A stretch of 64,000 nt of DNA, from contig JAHCVI010000001.1 in NCBI GenBank assembly GCA_019096155.1, positions 8,060,001 to 8,124,000 on the forward strand. Reading direction: 5' to 3'. This document shows, in pieces, positions 55,604 through 64,000 of the stretch. A program made the position numbers and the translations under genes. The notes beneath the pieces were generated by a model, which saw only the letters and a list, made by a program, of their open reading frames with translations, was not told the DNA's origin and searched no databases. The stretch is from Staphylotrichum longicolle (taxonomy: Eukaryota; Ascomycota; Sordariomycetes; Sordariales; Chaetomiaceae). Numbering within the stretch: position 1 is the stretch's first letter; each line of letters opens with the position of its first letter.

Positions 55604-56040
55604 TGCCATGAAGTGGCAGTCAAAGAGACAAGTCGTCATAAAGTGGCGAGGGGAAGGGGAACACGTCACAAACTGGCACTCCCAAACCCAACTGGTGTTG
55701 ACGGTGATGAGAGTGTTGAGAGAAGTGGATGGTGCTGGATGTTGGAGATGCATGGCTTGGAACAGAGGTATCGAAGGGTAAAACGTCATAAAATGACGGC
55801 CCTTTCGTCATAAATTGACGATGGGATATAAATATATCGGCCCGGCCCGGCGTGGCGCGTGGCTTTGGGGGGTTTTCGAAGGGTAAAATGTCATAAAATG
55901 ACAGCCCTTCTCGCCATAAATTGGCGACGGGATATGAAGATTTTTGCCTTGAGCCCGGCGTGGCATGGCACAGGATCGGGTTTCTTTTTGACGGGTAACA
56001 CACGCCATAAAATGGCGGCCCTTCACGTCATAAATTGACG
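55604..56040 (+). repeat. Array of nine covarying 15-nt mini-palindromes
   Basis: Nine related 15-mers: 55604 TGCCATGAAGTGGCA, 55634 CGTCATAAAGTGGCG, 55664 CGTCACAAACTGGCA, 55784 CGTCATAAAATGACG, 55806 CGTCATAAATTGACG, 55889 TGTCATAAAATGACA, 55912 CGCCATAAATTGGCG, 56003 CGCCATAAAATGGCG and 56026 CGTCATAAATTGACG. The first three are spaced exactly 30 bases apart. The last six form three pairs (type ATAAAAT, then ATAAATT) 22-23 bases apart, separated by GGCCCTT-like spacers, within units of about 105-114 bases. Arms change together (T-A to C-G at the third pair, C-G to T-A at the first), so the palindrome is maintained while the sequence drifts. It lies between the convergent DUF3807 and MCR1 genes. 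Confidence 0.85.
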
Positions 56041-56716
56041 TTGAGAATGGCCTGGCAGTTATGTGGAGTGAATCATGGGGCTTGGAGTCTGGGAGGGAGG
56101 TTGCTTGGGATGGAGGAAGGCGTTTGGGAGGTGACGATGGGAGGATAGGCCATGCCGAGGAGTTTTGGAGCTTTGGGACTTTTTGGGAGGCGTTGATAAT
56201 GTGTTGGCGGAATGCAAAGGCTTACATGGGTGACATGTGCTCTTGCTGATGATGTTGCCCGTGATGTGACATGATGATGCCCATGATGATGCCCATGATG
56301 ATGCCCATGATGATGTTCCGTGCCTAGTCTCTAATTCACAAAGAAATGTGCAACAATTGGTGCGCGCTTTCTGTTCAGAGGTCACCCCTGCTGGCAGTGC
56401 AGCCATCTCACATGCCGTCCCACCGGTCTATGAAAAGGAAGTTGACTTGAGAAAGCTTGTCCAAATTAGGGGATTGATGGGATAGGCAGTCAGAGTCGCA
56501 AACCGGGTTAAACATGTATATCACACTAGAGGAGAAGATGATGTATGGATGTTGAATCTTTCAAAACCCGGCCTCGATACGCCTTGGCCAGGCTCCCGAA
56601 GCATCTCTATATCAGATACACGCACAACTCCCTATTCTACATGCCCAAAAGCCACGAAATAAACACGGCTCTCTCAAATCCGGCAGGCGTTGTCCCCTTT
56701 CAACACACCATCTCCC
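56041..56716. other. Convergent intergenic region before the MCR1 3' end
   Basis: Contains a 12-bp tandem repeat (CCCATGATGATG type) at about 56275-56315. No gene is supported. It should include the 3' UTR of MCR1 on the minus strand. Confidence 0.5.
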
Positions 56717-57875
56717 TTAAAACTTGTACACCTGCTCCGGGGTATACCCGAGCTCCTTGAGGATGCCCTTGAGCTCGCCCTGGTCCTTGGGGCTCTTCTT
56801 GTTGCCCGAGATGGAGTCCATCATGCCGGGGGGGCCGCAGACGAACAGCTTGATGTTGTCCGTCTTGGGCTCGGGCAGGACCGTCTTGAGCAGCTCCTTG
56901 TTGATGTAGCCGCGGCCGCCGGTCCACTCCTTGGGCGGGGTGTCGAGCACGTAAAAGGCGCGGAAGCGGCGCGGGTAGTGGTTCTCGAGGGTGGCGAGCT
57001 CGTGCTTGAGCAGGATGTCGTCCTCGCTGATGTTGCCGAAGACGAGCGTCACCTTGGTCTGGTCGTCCGGGTTGTTGAAGATGGCGCGGCAGAGCTGGAA
57101 CATGGGCGTGATGCCGGTGCCGCCGGCGATGAGGGCGATGTGGTTGTGCTTGTTGGCCGACCAGGGGTACTTGGGGATGGGGCCCTTGACGTCGAGGCGC
57201 TGGCCGGGCACCATGTCGTGCAGGTGGGTGCTCATGGGCCCGTTGGGGTACTTCTTGACGAGCAGGTCGAGGTAGCCCTTGGTGTCCTCGTCGCTGATCG
57301 GGGTGTAGGGGCGGATGACGGGCTTCTCGGCCTCGGGGCCCTTGTACTTGGTCAGGATGGCGCTGGCGACGTGCAGGCCCGAGACCATGTCGTCCTCGGG
57401 CAGGCGGAAGCGGAAGCGCTTCGAGTTGTGGTTGACGATCTCGACCTCCTCGAGCTTCAGGCTGACCCAGCCCTGGTCGCCGCCCGTGAGCGCTGCCTTG
57501 GCCTCGACGGTGGGGAGCTTCTCGGCGGCGGCGCCCGCGGCGTCCTTGACCTTCTCCTCGGCCTTCTTGGCGGCCGGAGTGCCCCCGAGGAAGTAGTAGC
57601 CCACGCCAGCGAGGGCGGCAGCGGCGGTGCCGTAGAGCAGCGTGTTGCTGCCCTTCTTAGGATCAGCGGAGGTGGGCTCGGTGGCATAGCGGCGGACCTG
57701 GAATTGCTGCACGAGGAATCAAAGTCAGTCCGGCTGTTGCAGTTCCAGTCGCGGTTGCAGCTTCTTGAGAGAAGAGCAGCAGATGACGAGAAAGAAACAA
57801 AAAAGAAACAAAACTCACCCGCTTGAGAGGGGCGGCGGCCCGGAGGGCAGACCGGCTGGCGACGAACAAGCTCAT
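56717..57875 (-). CDS. MCR1: NADH-cytochrome b5 reductase, mitochondrial (MCR1)
   Basis: An FAD enzyme transferring electrons from NADH to cytochrome b5 or related acceptors; Mcr1 sits in the mitochondrial outer membrane and intermembrane space. Exon 1 is 57875-57819 and exon 2 is 57706-56717; together 348 aa. The N-terminus MSLFVASRSALRAAAPLKR is a presequence, followed by a membrane span near residues 44-60 (LLYGTAAAALAGVGYYFLGG). The FAD domain has KRFRFRLP and the RPYTPIS flavin motif, plus GPMSTHLHDMVPGQ. The NADH domain has IALIAGGTGITPMFQL, LVFGNISEDDILL and CGPPGMMDSISG. It ends GYTPEQVYKF. Length and motif order are typical. Confidence 0.95.
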
Positions 57876-58696
57876 TGTTATCTCGAAGAGTGATGACCTC
57901 TGGCCTGTCAATTGCTCAATTGGAGAGAATTGGAGCAGGCAAATGAGGGGATGCGAATGGTTGATTTGTAAACAGCCGGCAAGCCTTGGAGAGGGACGGG
58001 AGCTTTCTGTCTCGGGTCGCAGCGGATACGACTCTCTTTGATCGGAGCTCTGGTGGGAGCTCTGCCAAGTTCGGGTGGTGTACGTCATTTTCGTCCACTA
58101 AAATGCGTCCCTTGGCGGCGTTATCGGTGGGCTCGGAGCTCTGAACGGTGCCTGGACTTGGGGGTGGGTGGGGTCTATCATCCCTCCACCACACTTTGTA
58201 TGTAGAGAGAGGTGTCCCAATATAGGCTCACTGAAACCAGCAAAACAACGGTGTCATCTCCATATCTCTTATTGACTTTCTCTCTCTCCCCCCATGTGTT
58301 CAAAACCCCAGGGATGAGGGTTAGTTGCTCACTTGCTCTTGGGTTTTGCCAATTAAACCTGCAAATGTTCGCGTCGCACAGAGGGACCCAAGAGAAACGG
58401 ACAAAAGGTGGCATTGAATCAACATTCCCATCATCATGATCGTAAAACATAAACACAAGAGAATAACAACCGACGCGCGCTCCTTTTGCCAGTCGCCCAA
58501 ACCACGCTGCTGGATATTGGTACATGACCGCTGATCACTGGGACCCTGAGTTCCACCAGCTTTCCCCGACCGCCTGTCTCCGCCTGCCCCTGCCCCTGCC
58601 CCCTGGTATGCAACCTCCTGTTGAATGCTCCACTGGGCCTGTTTCTGCCTTGATCTGGCCCTTCTCTCATCTAGGCCCCCCTAATCTGGATATATA
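57876..58696. promoter_or_regulatory. MCR1 promoter and NBP2 3' flank
   Basis: Between MCR1 (-) and the 3' end of NBP2 (-). Open frames are short and unconvincing. It must hold the MCR1 promoter and the NBP2 terminator. Confidence 0.45.
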
Positions 58697-60346
58697 TCAC
58701 CTCGACTCCCTCTTCTTCGGTTCCCCCGACCCAGATCCTGACGTCTCTAACCTCGCGTCGGGTAGCGTCTCCAAACCTCCGGCTGCCGGCTCGCCCTTCT
58801 TCGCCCCTGCTGCGGCCGACGTAGATGTGGTGTCCTGGCTTGCCCGCCTGGATCCGAAACCCTGGTGGATGGCGAGGGTCGGTGTATTGGCCTGGCTGCC
58901 ACCCCGCTGGCCGTGGTAGTGTACTACCTGGGGCGGGGGCTGACCGGCCTGTGTGCCAAGCAGGTGTTGCGGGTAGGGATCGAGGTCCTTGCTCGATGTG
59001 GAGAAGGTAGAGACGATCGGCTGGTGGTAGCCATTGGTAGTTGTTGAAGTGCTGGTCGTGGTCGACGCTGTATTGTTGGTCGCCGTGGAAGCGCCGCTCG
59101 CAGTGGTCAGGGCGGGCGAGTGCGGGAACTGCTGGGCGGCCGAATGCTCTGCTTGTGTTGGCGTGCCGACGTCGTTGCTGGGGCTGGCGGGGCTGCCGTC
59201 GCCCGGGTTCAGATTGCCGGTGAGGCTGTTCATGCCGCCCTCGATGTCGCGAAGTAGACGGACATATTCTTCGGGGACAAGACCGCTCTCTTGTGTCTTG
59301 GGATCCTCAGCGACCAGCCAACCCTGTCCGTACCGGTACGAAACCCAAATGATTTGGCCTTCTACCAATGGGAGCTCGCTCTCGTTTTCTCGCTCAAAGT
59401 CGAAGAGCGCGACGGCCTTCCCGTGCATTTCCTCGTCGGGAGATGTAATCGTAAACTGGTAGTCGCGGGAATAGCGGGATTCGTCCGTGTTGCGGTAGCC
59501 CGGGGAAGAGCATGTGCTTGAATCGTCCGACCCGTAGCCGGTGTTGTCGCCAAATTGGCGCGGCTGCTGGGACGCCAGCTGATATGCACTGCCGCCATGC
59601 CGCGCCTGGTCTGGAGGATACGTGACGTACTCGCCGCCGGGTCCGTTGGCCTCGTTGCCCTGGTTCACATAATACCGCTCGCTGCCGTCGCTGCTGGTGC
59701 CGACGTAAAAGCCCCGGTCGGGCTCGTGACTCTCTGGGCCAGACGGAGCATCGCGGCTCCCCCGGCCCTTCCCGTACGAGCCTCCGGATGCGCTCTTGTG
59801 TCTCCTATGCCTTGAGCTCACGACGGGGCTCTGGAGATCCTCGTCCTCGCTCCATGGGGGGCCGTCGGCGAACTGGATGGCGGGCAGGTCGGCAGGTCGG
59901 TTGCTCGAGAAGCCGCTGCTCCACGAATGGCTGTCCCAGCTTGTCTTGGCGTCCCACGCGGGCAGGTCCGACAGACGATGGTGCTCGCTTGCGGGTGTAG
60001 TCATGCCCGACGGGGGCCGTGAGGGCTCCGGCGGGGGGCCATAGTGCATAGGGTGGGACTGCGGGTAGGCAAAGTCTCGGACGAGTGTGTAGGGCAGACT
60101 CGAGGGGAAGATTGCGAAGATGTGCGAGGGCGGGCGAGACCTCGAGGGCACGGAGCCCGTAGTCGAGTACTGCGACAGGCGGTTCTTGGAGGCGTGCGAC
60201 ATCGGGCGTGGTAGGTTGCTCCTGCGAGGAGCGGGCGACGACGTGATCAACGGAGGAAGAGCAGGGTGCGCCGAGTTACCGGCCGGAGATGAGATGGCGG
60301 GCGGCGAAGTCGCGGGAGAGGAGCCGGGCGACATGACCGCCGTCAT
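58697..60346 (-). CDS. NBP2: SH3-domain adaptor, NBP2-like
   Basis: Nbp2 is an SH3 adaptor that in yeast links the phosphatase Ptc1 to MAP-kinase pathways (HOG and cell wall integrity). Single exon, 549 aa from the ATG at 60346; the frame is open further upstream but has no ATG there. The SH3 domain lies at about 308-368: GKAVALFDFERENESELPL, VEGQIIWVSYRYGQGWLVAE and SGLVPEEYVRLL, with the ALFDF and WxxAE elements of the fold. Both flanks are disordered and rich in Ser, Pro, Gly and Thr, including a Thr-Ser repeat near 460-480. The N-terminal part has many Ser-Pro sites. The name is assigned from SH3 type and position and is less certain than the domain itself. Confidence 0.8.
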   Translation of the reverse strand: MTAVMSPGSSPATSPPAISSPAGNSAHPALPPLITSSPAPRRSNLPRPMSHASKNRLSQYSTTGSVPSRSRPPSHIFAIFPSSLPYTLVRDFAYPQSHPMHYGPPPEPSRPPSGMTTPASEHHRLSDLPAWDAKTSWDSHSWSSGFSSNRPADLPAIQFADGPPWSEDEDLQSPVVSSRHRRHKSASGGSYGKGRGSRDAPSGPESHEPDRGFYVGTSSDGSERYYVNQGNEANGPGGEYVTYPPDQARHGGSAYQLASQQPRQFGDNTGYGSDDSSTCSSPGYRNTDESRYSRDYQFTITSPDEEMHGKAVALFDFERENESELPLVEGQIIWVSYRYGQGWLVAEDPKTQESGLVPEEYVRLLRDIEGGMNSLTGNLNPGDGSPASPSNDVGTPTQAEHSAAQQFPHSPALTTASGASTATNNTASTTTSTSTTTNGYHQPIVSTFSTSSKDLDPYPQHLLGTQAGQPPPQVVHYHGQRGGSQANTPTLAIHQGFGSRRASQDTTSTSAAAGAKKGEPAAGGLETLPDARLETSGSGSGEPKKRESR

Positions 60347-62682
60347 GGTTCGAGGGGGCAAGTTGGTGCGAGGCAGGGTACGGCGCGAGGAATAATCAAT
60401 GGGATTGCCGGGTGTGGGGTTTGCGCTTGCGCCCTGGCTTGCGAGGGAAAGTAGCGGGTGTGTGGGACCCCAAGCAACGCCGGCGGCGGCCACCGCGCTA
60501 CTGCAGCACTGCAAGGCAGAACCGAGAAGAGGAAACAAGGGGTCTCACGAGCCCTTGGACTTTTGGACTCGGCGCTCCAATTTCTTTGCTCGGGGGCGGT
60601 CCGTATCGATGCCGTATTGTTCGCCGCAGAATCGAAGGGTTCAGAGTCCCAGGTTGAGAAGACGTAAAAGGCGGTCGCCCTGCGTTGCCAGACAACGTGG
60701 ATGCGTGTTTCGTTCGGCCAGCGCGCTCAGACAGGATCGGGCCCAGGGCAGGCAAAAAAAGGGACGATGGCAAGGGAGGCTTTCCGCATCTGCCACCCGG
60801 TGCGTTGCGGTGTGTGCGGTGTGTGCGGTGTGTGCGGTGCCTGGCGACCGGGCTTCCAGAAATCCAAGGTTGTATTATTAGAAACGGACTTTCACGGTTT
60901 GTCGAAGCGGCGGGCAGCCGGGACGGAGACTGGAGGATTGGGCAGGGGAAAACAGCAACTAGCGGCCTAGGATGCCCAGGATTTGGCGTTGAGGACCCGG
61001 GCAGGACAAGGTCAAAAACTGGCCAGGGGTTGAATGAAGGGGAAAGCAGCGAGTTGCTAACGCTCGGTGGAGAAGCGCAACAAACAGACAAAGCGGGCGG
61101 CTGGCCAGCGAAGCCTGGGAACCCTCTAAGCGCGCTGCAGCCAGACCCGCGAGACAGACAGAGACGGGTCCTCCCCTCCTGCAACGACCCCGCCCAGCAA
61201 CCGCGAATCGCTGGGCTGGCCGCCACTTCAAGACAGCAGCGCGCTCACACGCTCACGGCTCTGGACTGCAGCGTATCCGACCCTGGACCGACCCGACGCC
61301 TCCTGAATCCGAGTTCTGGATCGTTCCAGGCTCTGCTGCGAGGGCTCCAAGCCCTACTGTGAACGGTTCTGTACTGCCCCGTCCGGGCGGTTCCAGAGGG
61401 ACTGCCGCCTTTGCTGACCCCCTCACAGCATCTGCATCGGCGCAAGGGTGTGGCCCGCAGGCATTTCTGATTGGCGAATCTATTCGGCGACAAGCGAGAC
61501 GCCAGGGATGCGCCAGGCCGTCCGTCCTTGATGGCTTGATGTCGTGTGCGGCTCTTATTAGGGGACGGGAGGGTTGTTTCTGGCACAGGCTCCCTTGGCC
61601 CCGCTCTCCATCTGGGGAGCATCTACTGTCGTCGTGTGCGACACATATCCGATCCGGTGATCTGGCTCAAAAGAAGACCACTGTTCGAGAGAAGTGACGA
61701 GGGATGACGGGGCGATGAGTGCTTGCTTTCCTGTCACCAACCGTCCAACTCGACCCAGCTGCCACCGCCAATAAGCGGCCACAGAGGCACTATTTTTAGA
61801 ATGGCAGCCCTGAGCTCGACGTCGAAGTGTCTCGGGACAAGAGAAGTTCTGCCTGACACCTCATCGCCTTGGTGGTCGAGCAAGCCATGTCTGTCGGTCA
61901 TTCCAAAATGCCCTGTGATAACGTAGACTAGACTGCCGTACTGTTGACACAGCAGCTATTTCTGGGGTTGCACTTGCCAGCGCTTTCATTCTCTTCGTTG
62001 CCGAGCAAGATTGGGGCGCAGTTGCACAAGCGGGTCTCGAGCGGGCCTCGCCAGGGGCTGCAAAGCTGAAACACTCGCACTGGCGGGGTACCAGTCGAAC
62101 CCCTCAAACCCTGCGAAGGCGGTCAACGCCGGCATTTACCCGGATTGCCGTTTGGGACTGTAAGGGTCACGTGCCTCGATAGAGCAGAGAGAGAACAGTA
62201 TGCTCCATTCTGCAAAAGGAATTTTAAGCTCCTTCTGCTGACGTCGTACCTCCAACCTAAGCTCCCCCATCCAACCACCTCCTGATCGCACCACACATTG
62301 TGCTCTCAGTTGCTCCCCAGGATGAGCACATAGCACTGCCGCTCTGGTGTCTTCCCCGCAGGTAAGGATAGATATTCCCTTCTTTCGCATGTCCCCGAGT
62401 CCCTCATATGATGAACTCTTTATTGGAGCTGTCTGTAGACCTGCGTTTGCAGGCGTTGATGATACATCTTAATTACGCTTTTTTTTTCTGATACTGGCCT
62501 TGTCAATTCTTCTACACACTCGACACTACCACAACATGAGGGCGCGTAGCTAACGCGTGGAACATAGAGCAATCTGTGGGCGCAACCTTTGCGGAAACAG
62601 CTAGGGTTGGCGTGTCTGTATCGGACGCGCCACGCACTAGATAGGCGCATCAGCGCACCCGCACTTTTCGCTCCATTCCGTG
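60347..62682. promoter_or_regulatory. Divergent 2.3-kb intergenic region, NBP2 (-) and SSU72 (+)
   Basis: It holds both promoters. A 9-bp tandem repeat (GTGTGCGGT, three copies) lies at about 60810-60838. Overlapping frames on both strands between 60400 and 61700 are GC-driven and have no recognisable domain. I see no tRNA; one TTCGA-containing segment near 62090 was checked and does not fold as one. Confidence 0.5.
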
Positions 62683-63501
62683 ATGGACACTGCGAACGGG
62701 AGTGCGGCCGCGGCCCAGAACGGCCAGCAGCAAGATGCGTCTGGGTTCAGGTTGAAGTTTTGCACTGTCTGCGCAAGTAATCAGAACCGGTACGTCACCT
62801 GCAGTGTATGGCCGCTGAAGACCAAAGACTAACATTCCCCAAGTTCGATGGAAGGGCACCTTCGCCTCTCCCAGGCCAACTATCCCGTCATCTCTTTTGG
62901 CACCGGCTCCCTTGTGCGGCTTCCGGGACCGACCATCACACAGCCCAATGTCTACAAGTTCAATGAGACGTCGTATGACAGCATCTACCGGGAGCTCGAT
63001 GCCAAGGATGCCCGGCTCTATCGGGCAAACGGTCTGCTCAACATGCTGGAGCGGAACCGCCACATCAAGTGGGGCCCCGAGCGGTGGCAGGACTGGCAGG
63101 TCGGCATGCCGAGGGTCAAGCACGAGAAGGACCAGGGGAGCGTGGGTATGGAGGCGGGCGTGCCGGATGTGGTCATCACCTGCGAGGAGCGCTGCTGGGA
63201 CGCTGTGATTGACGACCTCCTCAACCGCGGCGCCCCACTGAACCGGCCTGTTCATGTCATCAACATTGACATCAAAGACAACCACAAGGATGCCTTGACT
63301 GCAGGCGGGGCCATGGTTGACCTTGCGGACGCGTTGAACAAGGCCGCGATAGAAGAGCGGGCCAAGGTTGGCGCCTCAGCCTTTGAAGCCGGGGGTGCTG
63401 CGAGCCGCGCAAGCTTTGACGAGCGGGTGCCCGAGGTCTTGGCCGAGTGGCAGGAGAGGTGGCCGGATCTGCCAGCCACGTGGACCTTGTCTTGGTTTTA
63501 A
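62683..63501 (+). CDS. SSU72: RNA polymerase II CTD phosphatase SSU72
   Basis: Ssu72 dephosphorylates Ser5 and Ser7 of the RNA polymerase II C-terminal domain and works with the cleavage and polyadenylation machinery. Exon 1 is 62683-62789 and exon 2 is 62844-63501; total 254 aa. The active-site loop is KFCTVCASNQNRSMEGH, with C30 and R36 forming CX5R; the intron (donor GTACGT) splits the R36 codon. Further family blocks are VISFGTGSLVRLPGP, KFNETSYDSIYREL, LLNMLERNRHIKWGPERWQDW, PDVVITCEERCWDAVIDDL and HVINIDIKDNHKDA. The first ~24 residues are an Ala/Gln-rich extension. The C-terminus ends LPATWTLSWF. Confidence 0.95.
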
Positions 63502-64000
63502 CGACGATTATGCCGGCATCGGGATCGTTTTTTTCGCACAAAGGCGTTTTGTTGGTCAAGGGACATCGGAAATACGGAATTAGGCGTTGGGGCTTGGCTC
63601 ATAGCGGAGAGATACCAGTCGTCAATCAGATTAGAGGGTTTTACAATGAGGGGAGGCGTGGGGCACTCCTCAACATCACCACAGGCTACAGCACGCGCTG
63701 TCCGGAATACACGGGCTCTGCTCCTCCTCCCTGTGCTTGAGATGCGGGAATGTGTCCTCGGGAAGACCCGGTGTTTCTCTTGGTCCCCGGCTGCTCCACA
63801 CCCTTTACTCCGCCCTCTGGGGGCTTCTCTGATTAGGGATCGGAGCCGCTGTGTTTGAGCAACGGTCCCAGGATGACGACAGAAATGAGGGCGGCAGGGG
63901 TGGCGCGGGAGGTCTTGCACGCCGACAGAGAGCTTCCCCGGACTGACTCGCAGCGAAACAAAACGATGACTCGGCTTCTAGAACCGTCGCGAAGCTTGAC
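63502..64000. other. SSU72 3' flank to the right edge
   Basis: About 500 bases with only short overlapping frames. The 3' UTR of SSU72 must lie here. No further gene is supported. Confidence 0.45.

Noticed and set aside
55620..56026. Minus-strand frames giving repeated peptides such as SFYDVLPF
   Set aside because: The peptide repetition is a by-product of the palindrome array; different copies fall in different frames and stops intervene, so coding is not supported.
56690..57826. 378-codon plus-strand open frame
   Set aside because: It is exactly antisense to the MCR1 coding sequence; its Leu/Val/Gly/Asp composition is the mirror of GC-rich codons, and MCR1 on the other strand has full motif support.
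60498..61226. 242-codon minus-strand frame upstream of NBP2
   Set aside because: GC-driven open frame with simple-repeat content (from the GTGTGCGGT repeat) and no domain.
62030..62110. Possible tRNA on the minus strand (GGGGTTCGA segment)
   Set aside because: The bases around TTCGA do not form a five-pair T stem and no acceptor or anticodon stem could be drawn.

Overview
The window is nuclear DNA of a filamentous ascomycete, most likely a member of the Sordariales (Chaetomiaceae-like). Reasons: short GT-AG introns of about 50-350 bases with CTAAC/CTGAC-type branch sites, GC-rich third codon positions, pyrimidine-rich leaders, and proteins that read as clear Pezizomycotina orthologues (SPC7, SSR4, ATG14, complex I 12 kDa subunit, DUF3807). 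I recognise no provirus, plasmid, tRNA, rRNA or CRISPR array. Family names come from recognising motifs by eye; no search was run.

Layout. 0-11.5 kb: a protein start cut by the left edge (-), a mitochondrial membrane protein (-), the actin regulator VRP1 (+), a 4-kb gene-poor stretch with two tiny candidate genes (5.5 kb -, 8.65 kb +), and a C-terminally anchored membrane protein (+). 12.7-16.4 kb: nucleolin NSR1/GAR2 (-) divergent from a complex I subunit (+), then mitoribosomal protein mL54 (+). 16.7-20.6 kb: two TFIID subunits, TAF7 (-) and a TAF3-like histone-fold protein (+), head to head. 21-28.6 kb: GH15 enzyme (-), SLC35/TPT-type transporter (+), RBM42-like RNA-binding protein (-). 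30.7-42.6 kb: 6-phosphogluconate dehydrogenase (+), SWI/SNF-RSC subunit SSR4 (+), ribosomal protein uS17/RPS11 (-), kinetochore scaffold SPC7/KNL1 (+). 43-50.2 kb: an unrecognised membrane-anchored, acidic, coiled-coil giant gene (+) behind an unusual duplicated promoter module. 50.2-64 kb: ATG14 (-), a small conserved coiled-coil protein (+), a DUF3807 protein (+), MCR1 (-), NBP2-like SH3 protein (-), SSU72 (+).

The genes are mostly housekeeping and unrelated in pathway. The exceptions are the TFIID pair and the mitochondrial pair (complex I subunit plus mL54). The most unusual material is the orphan locus at 44.3-50.2 kb, which carries an in-frame TAG, repeated acidic modules and a 73-bp promoter duplication with inverted repeats; an array of nine covarying mini-palindromes at 55.6-56.04 kb; and a duplicated ATG14 3' end at 50.24-50.59 kb.

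Caution: at least five otherwise convincing genes (VRP1, the transporter, SSR4, the orphan and DUF3807) contain single-base frame breaks, often in GC-rich or homopolymer stretches. Assembly indels are the simplest explanation. Coordinates of interrupted genes are therefore given as whole spans, and lengths assume the breaks are errors.
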